DNA from: Mucidula mucida
Taxonomy: Eukaryota > Basidiomycota > Agaricomycetes > Agaricales > Physalacriaceae
Direction of reading: 5' to 3'
Assembly (NCBI GenBank): GCA_015501055.1
Contig: JADNYV010000079.1
Coordinates: 1-64,000 of the forward strand
DNA: 64,000 nucleotides
In this document: in pieces, positions 38,931 to 49,084 of the stretch
Position numbering within the stretch: position 1 is the first letter of the stretch
How the letters are laid out: every line of letters starts with the position of its first letter
The notes under the pieces: generated by a model
What the model was told of the DNA's origin: nothing
What the model saw: only the letters and a program-made list of their open reading frames with translations
Database searches by the model: none
Program-made: the position numbers and the translations under genes

Positions 38931-39356
38931 ACCGTAACTTCAGACTTTCCAAAAGTGTTGCTCGAGTGTAAACTGTCGTGCAAATCAACGAAAATGGCTT
39001 GTCAGAGTGTTCAGTGCTGTGGTAATGGGTCGTATCATTAGGCAGAATATATGTTCATATTTCGGGAACAGTGAGAATGGGTTTCATGTCCGGTGGGGTT
39101 CCGAGGCGCTACATGGGGGGAATATTCTCGTCGGTGACTCGTACTTCGATAGTAGAACGCTATGGTCCAATTTGCGGGCGATCAAGGGCATGCGCCAGAA
39201 TTCCGCCACAATTCATCTCGAGATCCTTGAATTTATGAGCTAGGCGGGGCCGCGCAGGGCCACTCAATGAAGTTGATAGTATATGTATTCGCCGTTCTTT
39301 ATGGTGGGGTTTCATCTCCATTGCACTCGAAGGCGGAATTATTTGATTGAGTAGGT
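38931..39356. other. Intergenic, nothing recognised
   Basis: An open frame of 79 codons (39007-39243, +) has no known motif. It may be the tail of the neighbouring F-box pseudogene. Confidence 0.35.
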
Positions 39357-39957
39357 TTACACTGAGTTAGCATTAACACTGATAGGACCAAGGCAGACTG
39401 ACAACTCACTATCTAAATAATCGGCGGCAAGCAGCCTACACAGATAATCTTTAGTAGGAACACGGAAAGCGAGTGAGACGCACAGCTCCAACACAATCTC
39501 TGGCGGTATCCGCTCTATGAATTCATGGATAGGAACCTCTTCTTTCTTTGAATGTTGGTAATGTGCTTTGAAGCACATGTATTCAATGAGCTTTTGAACA
39601 ATAAGGCCTCTAGCAAGATCGTTGATGAGAAGGAAAGTAAATTTAAAAGAGAGCGCACCGGTCAGTCGCAGTATACGTCTTGGCGCTAGCTTCTGCAAAA
39701 CCGCCTACGTTGAACGCGTCACATGAACATCTAATCGACGCGAAGCAACTGAAATGAACATACTCTCCATGTCGAGCGAGTTCCTGATCGTTCCGCTGAT
39801 GTTCGCAATACTCCTCTTCACGACAAAGGCGAAACCATCGCTGCTGATGATGCGCACCCAGTCATTGGCAGAGTCTGCCGATCCCTGAGATGAGACTGAG
39901 TAGAGATTGTCGTGTTTTGGGCGGCGCACATACGCTCATTTCCACGTCTTCGGTCAT
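39357..39957 (-). CDS. ELC1: Elongin C (BTB/Skp1-fold adaptor)
   Basis: Adaptor of Skp1/BTB fold that links elongin A or other BC-box proteins to cullin ubiquitin ligases. ATG is at 39955-39957 (MTEDVEMS). Introns follow at about 39933-39885, 39773-39706, 39655-39609 and 39472-39429. The joined protein reads DWVRIISSDGFAFVVKRSIA, SGTIRNSLDMES, GFAEASAKTYTATDRGLIVQ, KLIEYMCFKAHYQHSK, then HEFIERIPPEIVLELL and LAADYLD, which is elongin C along its whole length. The end is ambiguous: read-through gives 16 more codons to the TAA at 39357-39359, whereas a GTGAGT..TGCTAACTCAG intron would end the protein at YLDM. A KDZ transposon sits 176 bp upstream of the start codon. Confidence 0.9.
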
Positions 39958-40124
39958 CTTCGCGTAGACAGAGATTGAGATGGTGGGAGACAGTGGCGAA
40001 CGAGCCTCACAATGGAAAGAAGATGATTGTTCACAAGCAGTCTTAAATAGCGCCGAAAAAGGTAATCCCCTGACGAAACTGTTTTCGGAGAAGTCGGACA
40101 CAATTCCTCGGCGTATTTTACTGA

Positions 40125-40132
40125 GGACAATT
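40125..40132. repeat. 8-bp target-site duplication of the KDZ element, left
   Basis: GGACAATT directly before the left tip; the identical GGACAATT is at 46246-46253 directly after the right tip. Confidence 0.95.
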
Positions 40133-40405
40133 CACCAAGGGTTCCCACTTAACCCACCTACTTAGGTCCCCATCCCTACCCAGGATGGGGACCTAACTAG
40201 GTCGGTTAAGTGTTTATTTACCACTGGCTGTAATACACGATAATTAAAGGGACTTATAGCCATCTGAGAGCACGGGTTCGGAGCCGATCCGCCCGCCTGA
40301 CATCACTGCGTGATCGGACCGGCATCTTAGGTCCCGCTCATCATCCCGCCGTTGCCGCAACTGTCTTCACCGCCGTCCCCCGTATCCCCGCCAAAAATAA
40401 ATCCA
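40133..40405. repeat. KDZ terminal inverted repeat, left
   Basis: Matches the reverse complement of 45975-46245 from CACCAAGGGTTCCC to TATCCCCGCCA with only scattered differences. It contains a hairpin: 40146-40175 pairs with 40183-40212 (30-bp stem, two mismatches, 7-nt loop). Confidence 0.93.
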
Positions 40406-40505
40406 AAAAATTGCGATAAATTGTATAAAAAAAATATGGGCGGCACAATGCCGCAATTGTCACGTAAATATGATAAGTCCATGCCCTATACTAACTCAAC
40501 CCGCC

Positions 40506-42108
40506 CTACTCGGAGTCATTATTGGCGCTGTCGACGACCTTGGAGGATACCGCGCGGCGCTTCGTGACGCGACACTTCTGCTGCACAGGCGCCTCATCGT
40601 CATCCTTACTGCCACTCTCTCCCACTGCGGCGGCATCAGGCGCAGACCATTTGCGCTTTGTCGTCTGCCTGGGCATGGGGCGCGGGCACCGCTCGACTTC
40701 GTGCTCCTCGTATGCTCCTCCGTCATTGTTGTCGTCCTCATTGCTGGCGTTGCGACCGACGGGATCGTCGTCATCCTCCTCCTCCTCAGTCTCATCGAAC
40801 TTCTTTCTCTTCTTCTTCTGCTTCCTCCCTTTTGCCTTCTGCTCCTTCTCCTTCTGCTTCCCCTTCTCCTTGGTTGCTCTCTCTCTCTGCAACGGCGATT
40901 GGTCCTCCTTGGACATCCGAACCCACCGACACTTATTGTCAAGTACCGCAGCATAGACGCAAATGAGCTGATTCTTGCGGAGCTCCGCAGGCCGCTTGAA
41001 AGGCGCCTCCTTCGGCCAACCAACCAACTTCGCGCCGTGTTCTGCGGCGATGGCGTTGGGGTCCGAGAAGTTCATGCTGACCTTAACGTTAATGAGGGTC
41101 TCTGTAAAACGGTCAATGCGATCAGTGAGCAGACATTAACGGTAGCGCACCGAGGGAATGGGTGAGGGAGAACTTGATCTTTGCAGCAAGCTGCGCAACT
41201 GTCAATGGCTTCACAATCTCTATGGCATTGTCAGTCCAGGCTTTGAGCGGGACCAGTTAATCAGCTCACCGCTGCCCTTCATCAAGCTCCACGCCTCGAA
41301 TAGCACGGCAACATCGCGCACCGTCTTTCCGAGCTGCTCCAAGCAGAACTCTTCAGCGCCTCCACTCGTGAGGCCCGGATTGCAGCCCGGCAGCCTCAAG
41401 CTCAGCAAGCATAGCTGCATGAGCGTCCTTGCAATCATTGTCCCAACTTTCATTGTTGCGAGGCTTGTCAACGAAGCAGCCACCGACGCGACCTTCTGAG
41501 TCAACAATAGGCCGGATGACGCTGTGAAGACTGATTACAGAAGGACGGGTGAATAAACATGGTGCTCACCCCGGTTTGTATTCAACCTTGCGAAGCCCCA
41601 TGGCGTCTAGCTGCTCCGGGGTGTATTGGGTGCGGACACCCAAAGTCTGTGTCTCCCGTTTAGCGGTGTACATGTTCTTCGCGGCTGGAAAATCGGCGGC
41701 GGTGGCCGTGGTCGCGAGTTTCTCGGCTCGCTCAAAGATTTTGGCGTTAAGCCGGTCATCAGCATGGTGACCTTCCTTGTCCTTCACAGTGTCACATTTT
41801 CTTTGGTGTTTGGCGTGGCGGAACAAGTTCTTGCCAGATGATGGACTGGGACGCAGGCGCTTAACGCCAATAATGGGTTCAGCGTTGCAGGTAAAGGAAA
41901 CCAAGGGCATGCGGTTGATGTCATCCGCATCAGTCTCCTCCTCGTCCTCGTCGCGGCTGTTGTCCTCATCAAGACTATCGTCTAATTCAGCACTTGTGGA
42001 GGCTTGCAGGAGAGCAGCAAAGTCTGCATCGACCTGAACGGGGAGCACCCAGGGCAAGAAGATGTGATTCGAGCGAGTAAGTCGCATTCCAAGAAAGAAG
42101 GTGGCCAT
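40506..42108 (-). CDS. Accessory protein of the KDZ element, function unknown
   Basis: ATG at 42106-42108 opens MATFFLGMRLTRSNHIFLPW; then comes an acidic stretch (DEDNSRDEDEEETDADD) and a basic region (FRHAKHQRKCDTVKDKEGHH). After an intron at about 41569-41521 the frame reads GVIRPIVDSEGRVGGC, a motif I associate with transposon-linked fungal proteins. The phase then changes near 41345-41360, either by an indel or an unrecognised intron. Later blocks are SLMKGSEIVKPLTVAQLAAK (across a probable 50-nt intron), MNFSDPNAIAAEHGAKLVGW and a Lys/Glu-rich coiled tail (KEKGKQKEKEQKAKGRKQKK) ending at 40506. No enzyme motif is visible; in particular no dioxygenase HxD..H core, although TET/JBP genes are known companions of KDZ elements. 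Conserved position opposite the transposase argues for a role in transposition or its control. Confidence 0.55.
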
Positions 42109-42397
42109 TGCCTAAAGGACAGAGCATCAGAACCGGTTTGAAAGTCGCTTGATGATGGCAAACCCAACGGATTTGGCTGAAAAGTGTGTTTTTCCTGCTG
42201 ATCTGCTGGACCCAGGATTGAGTCCGTCCAGATAAGCAAAAAAAACACGCTTTGGAGCCAAATCAGTGGGGAAGAGGAAAGGAACTAGACAGAGACTTAC
42301 TTTAGGTGTTGGGAGGGAGAAGAGAAAGTGATTGTACCATGTGACTTTGTTTGCTTTATTTGGCTGTAGGCTGTTGTTGTACTTCGACCATTCACCC

Positions 42398-45300
42398 ATG
42401 CCAAAAGGATCCTCCAGAAAAGTCGTCGAGCGTACAAGGGGGATAGGACATCAGCTGCGGGGTCCAGACGCTCGTGCGCACCAGACACAGCAAGATCTGA
42501 AGGTCGCGTTCCGGCGGAACCAAGGTGGGATTGAACGCAACCTTCTATACCCTTTAACCTTGTCTTATAGATAAAAGCAGGAGGGAGCAGCGGAAAGATG
42601 CACACACCCTGAAAACTTATGTCGTCCAGGTGTTGAGCCAAACTGACGCCTCGGGATCCTCTGAGGATGTGCCGATGGACGTCGACCAGGACTCAGACTA
42701 TCATGATGTCGAAGAGTCTGAGGCATATCAGGATGTTGTTACCGGGAAGACACGTTTGGAGATCAGTTACGCTGGAGACGAGTCCGGACTAGTCATTAGC
42801 AGGCTGGCTACAGGGATCTCCGACACGTTGTCAGAAGGAAGGCGATTCAGGCGCGATACGTGTTTGCGTAGCTCTTGGACTGAAGCACGAACACTAGCCT
42901 TTGCGGGTCAGATTGGAGAGATGATCACTGTGTATGGGCACTTCATGGCCACGCACGGGACAGAGGGTTTCAATAACACGGCGCCAGAGGCTCCGCCTAC
43001 TGAAGCGCAGGCCACGCAGGAGGTGACAGTAGTCAATGTGTTTGGTGAGTAAGAAATAAAACCTACGCGACGCCGCGGTGGCTGACTTCAAGATAGGCAG
43101 ATTTACTAAAGGGTTGATCACAAAGTACGCGTGCAACAAGTTCACCGCTAGTGCGTTCGTCCGAGAGGGCTTAATACAGAGTGCACCTTTTAAACCTGGG
43201 GTGGCAGTCACCGTCTGCACAATGGAGCTGTTCAGGCGCCTCCGTAATCGTTCTCCTTGCCTTTTAGTGCAGGCATTCAGCACCGCTCTTTGCGATATGG
43301 ATCTCCAACCCAGTTGCCACCACTTCGAGAAACAATTAACTATATGCTACGATGTCTTCATTTCATTGGTGGAAGGCCTTGAGAAATGCGTCAAGCGCGC
43401 ACTTAATCGCAATTCGCCTGACTGGAGGCTTGCAAATGCTTGTGCTTCCTGTCTTTATGTCGTTCAGAACAAGCCGCTGCAAGACACGTCACTATTACTC
43501 ACGGGGGATGGGAACAATTCCATCATGCAGATGAAGAACTTCCATGTGATGCCGGTCAACCTGGACAAGGCCAAGGGAGACGAGATGGATGGTAAGGCCG
43601 AGACCAACGACGGTGATGAAGGGAGCAGCAGGAGTAAATGCGGTAAGCCTGGCAGGAAGGGAAAAGGAGGGAAGGATCGGACGGGATACAATGCGCCGGA
43701 CGTTTGTTTGACGGAATTGTTGGACACGCGAGACGGGCAAGGGGACTACTTCATTCAACCAGTCAAGGTGGAGAAGTTTAAGAAGAATTCTATGAAAAAT
43801 AGCTGGGTGAGTACTACACAAGCCAGAGGAGGATTTACTGACGATGATTTAGAAAAGCACTACGGGCAAGCCTGACCGCGCCGCCTGTGAGGATAGGTGG
43901 CATAATATGGTAAACAATGTGGCTTCAAAGGCATGAGGGATCTACAAGGAAACGGGAATATTTGTCCTGCTGTGCCGACATGACATGATGTTCATGGTCG
44001 CAGACATGATTGAAAGCGGGGAGCTGTACGTGGTTGTTCTATTTGTTAACCATGATACTCACTCATGGAATAGAGCAGTGTATCCACTGGCACTGATTGA
44101 GCGCCTACTGGAGGTCATTAAACTCCACAAGATCGTTATCGGTTACGACTGCGGCTGCAAGTTTAAGAAAACCCTCGCGCGTTCAATGCTGGGCCCAGTC
44201 ACAAAGGATCAGGTCGTCAAATTTGTAGTCGGATTATTCCACGGGCACGCCCATAACCGCAAATGCCAACTGTACAATCTACCGACATATTGAGAAGGAG
44301 TTGGCCTCAATGCTTTAGAGAACTGTGAGTCCTACTTTTCCAAGTCGAACACTCTCGCCCCGGTTGTCCGTCACTCCTTGACTTTCCACCAATATCAGAC
44401 TGTTTGGACGTACATGCAGCACATGGATGAAGTGGAGACATTCCAACGTTGGAGTACGTATTCTCCCGTCATGCATTCTGTGAGCTAACATTGCTATTCA
44501 GCCATTACTCTGTACAACAATATCAAGCACACATTGGAGATCATAGCCAACCGCCCCGTGCTATTAACAATGATGCAGCACTTGGGTGTCAAGGACACGA
44601 ACAAGTTTTATGAATGGCTTGATGACGAACGGCAATATCTGCGAATGTTGCACGCGGAGCTAGAAGAAGACAGCCTTCGGGTCGAGTACTACAAGGCACT
44701 GACTGCTTGGCACAATGCTACGTAAGTTATTTATTTGTTGAAGGTTCAGTCACTGATTGCCAACAGAGAGAAGCTCAGCAAAGCGCGACGGGACACGCTG
44801 ATGATTCCGCTGGGCGACAAGTGTAACCCAGAGGTTCTTGCAGTGGAACAGGAACACCAAAAACTGCTGCATCGGGTAGTATGGTCTCTGGAACAAGTCG
44901 AGTACCTTGAGCAGCGCCTGAACATCTTTGAGCGCTGGGAAAAGGACTCCCTTGAGTTCCAGTCCACCGCCCAGCTAGCAATGACCAGGGAGTATCGCCT
45001 GGCGTTTGATGAGCTTGAGCGACTGGTTGTTTCTCGCATATTTGAGCTTACCAAGATGAACATGTCTGGTACAGGTAAGCTTTGAATTTGGTGGTCAATA
45101 ACCGTTCTAATATGTGTGCGGCAGGTTATAAACTGCGGAAACACATCACAAAGGCCCTCCAAGCGCGCTCGAAGGCGGTTAGAGCCGCTCTAACTCGGTT
45201 CAATGCTGCCGCCGCTCGTCTGAAACGAGACAAACTTAGCTGGGAAGAAGTGGTCGCGTACAGCTTCTTAGCCGAGTTTGACCTTTTGCGTGACTCTCGG

Positions 45301-45906
45301 GAGGAGGTACAGAGGAAGAAGTGGTCAACGCCAGCCGCCAGAGAGGTGCTCAATGCGTTCTTCAAGAACCTTCGCGCAGAGGAGACATTAACCCGCTGCA
45401 TAATAGAGGGCACACAACTGCTCACCTATATGAGGGACGAGGAGCAATATCTCAAGCTCGCGGTGGAGCTATACACCATGTCAAGGCCAGAAATTGCGCA
45501 GCAAATTCGACACAAAGCACTGTTCAAGAAGCGCGTTCATGATGAGCATCGCAAGCGGCTGAAGCGCATCGAGAAATTGGACGGGTACGCGGAGGCAGTG
45601 GGCGCGGTGAAGCAGCTGGACGGATTCCAGGCAATTACACTGATGACGGGTGAGAGGAAAGGCCGGCGCGAAGGGTTCGAGATTGAGGAGTTGAGGGCGA
45701 CGGCAGCATTGGCGAGAGACGCCACTGATGCGCCGACGGCGACCGACATCAACAAACCAGGCCCGCATTCAGACGGCGATGATGATGATGATGATGACGA
45801 CTCGGACTGGGAAGACGTCGGCTATGAACACGAGGGTGGGCGTGATGACGATGAGGCAGCAATTGACCTGGCTGTGCAACTTACCACCCTGTCAGTCAGT
45901 TCCTAG
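42398..45906 (+). pseudogene. KDZ transposase with two premature stops
   Basis: ATG 42398 opens MPKGSSRKVVERTRGIGHQL, the usual N-terminus. Introns at about 42526-42571 and 43050-43090 follow, then the cysteine-containing block NACASCLYVVQ, a GDYFIQPVKVEKF block, RAACEDRWHNMVNNV, YKETGIFVLLCRHDMMFMVA, YPLALIERLLEV, GYDCGCKFKKTL, GLFHGHAHNRKCQLYNLP, NALENCESYFSKSN and HQYQTVWTYMQHMD, all in the KDZ order. The end is acidic with a run of eight aspartates, stop at 45904-45906. A TGA at 43934-43936 stands where this family has Trp (SKA-stop-GIYKETG), and a second TGA at 44291-44293 interrupts PTY-stop-EGVG. Apart from these the frame is well preserved, so inactivation is recent. Confidence 0.88.
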
Positions 45907-45974
45907 CTCGGTGATTCCCTGTTATGTATTTCCAATGGTTGTTTATATTATTGTACAATTTATGGTATTTTTTT

Positions 45975-46245
45975 CCGATTTATTTGGCGGGGATAGGGGG
46001 GACGGCGGTGAAGACAGCTGCGGCAACGGCGGGATGATGAGCGGGACCTAAGATGCCGGTCCGATCACGCAGTGATGTCAGGCGGGCGGATCGGCTCCGA
46101 ACCCGTGCTCTCAGATGGCTATAAGTCCCTTTAATTATCGTGTATTACAGCCAGTGGTAAATAAACACTTAACCGACCTAGTTAGGTCCCCATCCTGGGT
46201 AGGGATGGGGACCTAAGTAGGTGGGTTAAGTGGGAACCCTTGGTG
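45975..46245. repeat. KDZ terminal inverted repeat, right
   Basis: Inverted partner of 40133-40405, ending GGGAACCCTTGGTG. It carries the same hairpin. Confidence 0.93.
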
Positions 46246-46253
46246 GGACAATT
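46246..46253. repeat. 8-bp target-site duplication of the KDZ element, right
   Basis: GGACAATT, identical to 40125-40132. Confidence 0.95.
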
Positions 46254-46695
46254 GGACTCGTATTGTTCGAGCAAGGCTTTGTTGGATCTAGATTCAACAA
46301 GTCCAACGGCAGTCCAAGGGCCCGTGTAGCCAAAAGACCAGCCAAAGTGTAGCTGGACGGAAAAGGCAAGTCGTCGATCACCGATGATCATACCTACAAC
46401 CAGTTTACGAATTCCTAGGACCTTTCTCTCGTTCACGTACAAGAGCAGCTACTGCGTGTATCGTCTATCTAGGCGCTGCTGCAGCAGCCCATCAAAATGA
46501 CCCTTCGAGAATGACTTAGAATGCGGTCCCGCGCGCGTGGTACCGTGACCTGGAGCCTTTGCTTTTCCCATCATCTCATTGTCGCAGTCATGGCCTCAAT
46601 TTAGTGCGCATTATCTTTGCCTTGACCGAATGAGAGCGGCCTCTTGGGCAAGACATTGACCACTATCCCAAGGACCAGTTTGACTTATTGTTTCC
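46254..46695. other. Intergenic, former elongin C upstream region
   Basis: Before the KDZ insertion this sequence would have begun 176 bp upstream of elongin C. It now forms the space between the right KDZ tip and the F-box gene. No other feature seen. Confidence 0.5.
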
Positions 46696-46701
46696 TATAT
46701 A
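46696..46701 (+). promoter_or_regulatory. TATA-like box (TATATA)
   Basis: TATATA 61 bp before the start codon of the intact F-box gene. Confidence 0.35.
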
Positions 46702-46761
46702 GGTCCCGTCTGCTTGGCGTTGCAGTCGTTCTTATCCCCAGCCATTCCTTCGCTTCTTACC

Positions 46762-48303
46762 ATGTCCTATCCATTTCAGCATCTCCTGGACGACGCCACG
46801 CAATATGCCCTGCAAAGCCCGCCTGCAGCAGAGCGTCTCACCCAGGTTGTTTTCCAATTCACGTCCGACGTTAAGCATCTACTCTCCACCCGCACAATCG
46901 CCCTTCTCCCCACGGAGTTGTTGTGCGAAATATTCATCTTCGCATGCGCCGTAGATCCTCATACAGACCCGCCGCTTGAACCGAACAGCATCATGCGGAT
47001 TACGCCGATGCTCATTGCCGCCGTCAATAAACGGTGGCGAACCATCATCCTCGATCTGCCTGCAGCCTGGTCTTGTATCGACATCAACTTTCACGTCGGA
47101 ATTGAAGTGCGCCGCAACAAGTACGGTCTAATCCTCGCGCACCTCATTCAGCTGCATTTGGATCGTTCTCTTCCTTGTCCGCTTTCCATCCGCCTCCGCA
47201 TCCCACCGCGTTCTCCCGATCGCGTCCTCCATGTCCTACTCATGAAACCACTTACGTTCTACTTCATCCAATCTCTACTAGTCCCTCATTGCGCCCGTTG
47301 GCGTCATGTCTCTATCGACGTTTGCGGCAAGAAAGTCAATTCTTTATACTTGCCGTTCCAGCTCATGCCGTCTCTCCGCCTCCCAATGCTCGAGGCGCTC
47401 ACGATTGAGAATGCAGAGCCAGACCCGCCTCAAGTGCCTTTCTGTGAAGCACTGGCGGAGGCGACGTCTCTCAAGCATATCCAGTTCAAGGGCGGCAGGG
47501 TCCTTCTGCCTCTCCTGGAACAGCTGCAACCCCGCCTCCTACGTAGTCAACAAATACAGACTGTCGTTCTTGATGGCTTTCGATACGACACTCTCCTTTG
47601 GCACCTTGCAATCTTGTACAAAGTTCATAGAGTCATTTGCAGGGATATGGAGCTTTCACCTGGTCAATTCGGTGTTCAATTGGAGCTCCCGCCGACGGCG
47701 AGCAGCGTTAGAAATCTCACCGTGGTCTTTGGATGGCAAATCAATTTACGTTGGTTCAAATTCCTTACCGCTTCCAAACTGCAGGGCATTGAGTTCATCC
47801 ATATCCATCCTACCTCGTTGGCAACGGACGGCCTTTCATCCGCCATCATCGAATTTTGTAATCGTTCGCAGATAACTCTTTCGCTTAGACGTCTTGTCCT
47901 TAAAGGCGTCGTCATGTGGTCTAGCGACGTCGTGAGCATTCTCCGCACCGCACCCCAGCTGGAGGAGCTCGTCCTTCACGAACCGGTTGGACAATCTACT
48001 ACGCAGTTCCCTAATTATCTCTTTGAGATGGACGACATACAAGAGGAGCCGCATATGATCTCGGAGACGTTTTGTTTACGTCTTTCCTGCGACGAAAGCC
48101 TTGGTGCAAAGTTGCACACGATGGAGTTGGTCTGGTCGTGTGATTTGAGCGTTGATGCGGTTTTGGATATGCTTGACGAGCGGAAAAAGATTGTAAACGT
48201 TGGACTGGGGACCCGTCCGTTCAACCGGTTCGGGCCATCTGATATGGAGCGCGTGATGACGCTTCGGGAGGAAGGGCGAACGTGTTGTCTTGTACCAAAT
48301 TGA
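46762..48303 (+). CDS. F-box-like protein
   Basis: Intron-free frame of 513 residues from ATG 46762 (MSYPFQHLLDDATQ) to TGA 48301-48303. The F-box-like segment is LLPTELLCEIFIFACAVDPH, followed by ITPMLIAAVNKRWRTIILDL and AAWSCIDINF, the arrangement seen in the very large Agaricomycete F-box family. The rest is a leucine-rich, beta/alpha-like body (LEALTIENAEPD, SLRRLVLKGVVMW, LEELVLHEP) that likely binds the substrate. It should act in an SCF ubiquitin ligase. An earlier in-phase codon (46714) is not ATG, so 46762 is preferred. Unlike the two F-box pseudogenes in this window, no disruption is seen. Confidence 0.85.
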   Translation: MSYPFQHLLDDATQYALQSPPAAERLTQVVFQFTSDVKHLLSTRTIALLPTELLCEIFIFACAVDPHTDPPLEPNSIMRITPMLIAAVNKRWRTIILDLPAAWSCIDINFHVGIEVRRNKYGLILAHLIQLHLDRSLPCPLSIRLRIPPRSPDRVLHVLLMKPLTFYFIQSLLVPHCARWRHVSIDVCGKKVNSLYLPFQLMPSLRLPMLEALTIENAEPDPPQVPFCEALAEATSLKHIQFKGGRVLLPLLEQLQPRLLRSQQIQTVVLDGFRYDTLLWHLAILYKVHRVICRDMELSPGQFGVQLELPPTASSVRNLTVVFGWQINLRWFKFLTASKLQGIEFIHIHPTSLATDGLSSAIIEFCNRSQITLSLRRLVLKGVVMWSSDVVSILRTAPQLEELVLHEPVGQSTTQFPNYLFEMDDIQEEPHMISETFCLRLSCDESLGAKLHTMELVWSCDLSVDAVLDMLDERKKIVNVGLGTRPFNRFGPSDMERVMTLREEGRTCCLVPN

Positions 48304-48513
48304 CCAATGATCCAGCTACTTACTTATGTGTACTTCTTATGATGATCGTTTCAATGGACGCGTACATATGTTGCTGTACTTGTTATTTGGTCTCGCCAAC
48401 GCGTATTTTGACCTTGTGGTTTCACCTCTATCGTTGTTATTCGCGTCCGTAGCCTAGAAGCGCGTCGTTGGATATTGCGCCACGTGAATATGTATTTTCA
48501 CAATCCGACCGCG
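48304..48513. other. Intergenic
   Basis: 3' flank of the F-box gene and upstream region of the small protein gene; nothing else seen. Confidence 0.4.
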
Positions 48514-48520
48514 TATAAAA
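48514..48520 (+). promoter_or_regulatory. TATA box (TATAAAA)
   Basis: TATAAAA 76 bp before the start codon of the small Ser/Tyr/Gly-rich protein gene; good match and spacing. Confidence 0.6.
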
Positions 48521-48589
48521 GCCGACGACGACTGTTTCGCCTCTTTCCCAACGACCACCATCTCGAAGCCTTTCCTTTGAATCGTAAAG

Positions 48590-48892
48590 ATGCCCATGAA
48601 CTCTTCCTCTTCCTCGAACAACACCGTCACCACTGGGAGTGGCACCAATTCTCAAGTGAGCTACCTTTCATCGATTTTCTTACCGCCACGCTCATCGCGC
48701 TCAAAGGGAAATCACTACTGTAACCGAGCGGACTCATGCTCTGGCGCGACGGGCTACCATTATTCAAATACGTATGTTGAGTCTATCCCTCCGTCTCTCC
48801 GAAAGTACTTACTTGTTTGCAGCAATGGTAGCTACTACTACAGCAACACCAATGGCTCGACGTACTACAACTCGGGTAGTGGATATTCCTAA
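48590..48892 (+). CDS. Small Ser/Tyr/Gly-rich protein
   Basis: Three exons. Exon 1 begins at ATG 48590 (MPMNSSSSSNNTVTTGSGTN). Intron 1 (about 48654-48707) joins NSQ to GNHYCNRADSC, and intron 2 (about 48769-48823) joins YHYSNT to NGSYYYSNTNGSTYYNSGSG, stop TAA 48890-48892. The protein has about 65 residues with repeated Y-x-N/S-x-G units, a composition I associate with small conserved fungal proteins of unknown function. Reading without splicing gives an intron-derived break of the pattern, which supports the introns. No signal peptide or membrane helix. A strong TATA box suggests high or inducible expression. Confidence 0.6.
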   Translation: MPMNSSSSSNNTVTTGSGTNSQVSYLSSIFLPPRSSRSKGNHYCNRADSCSGATGYHYSNTYVESIPPSLRKYLLVCSNGSYYYSNTNGSTYYNSGSGYS

Positions 48893-49084
48893 TACACGTC
48901 GCCCAATGGCCAGAGCTACAAGTCTTCTGGGAAGTAGTAGTAGTGGAAGTGGATTGCAGACGTGTTTCGAAGTACAATATGGAAATGAATGCCTTTTCTG
49001 ATTGGCAGTGCAAAGGATGACATTTGCAAGGCTGGGCAGTATAATGGTAGCAATACATTTATTTGATGTGATTATCTTTTGTTT

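Larger units (their letters stand above)
40133..46245 (+). mobile_element. Complete KDZ DNA transposon, 6,113 bp
   Basis: The element has inverted repeats of about 270 bp at both ends, an exact 8-bp duplication of its target, a KDZ transposase on the plus strand (42398-45906) and a divergent accessory gene on the minus strand (42108-40506), sharing a 289-bp promoter space. The transposase has two in-frame stops, so the copy could move only with help from an intact relative. The ends begin CACCAAGGGTTCCC. The exact duplication and nearly identical arms suggest insertion is not very old. It lies between elongin C and an F-box gene. Confidence 0.93.

Noticed and set aside
40496..41023. Several overlapping Arg/Ser/Leu-rich frames on both strands inside the KDZ element
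   Set aside because: Shadows of the Lys/Glu-rich tail of the accessory gene; only one phase joins upstream exons.
46065..46125. tRNA-like GGTTCGGAGCC block in the KDZ inverted repeats (also 40270-40320)
   Set aside because: No acceptor stem or anticodon arm can be drawn; it is simply part of the terminal inverted repeat.
37562..48303. The two plus-strand F-box genes as a duplicated pair along with the Ohr genes
   Set aside because: Apart from the general F-box start their sequences and gene structures differ, and their orientation does not match the inverted Ohr arrangement.
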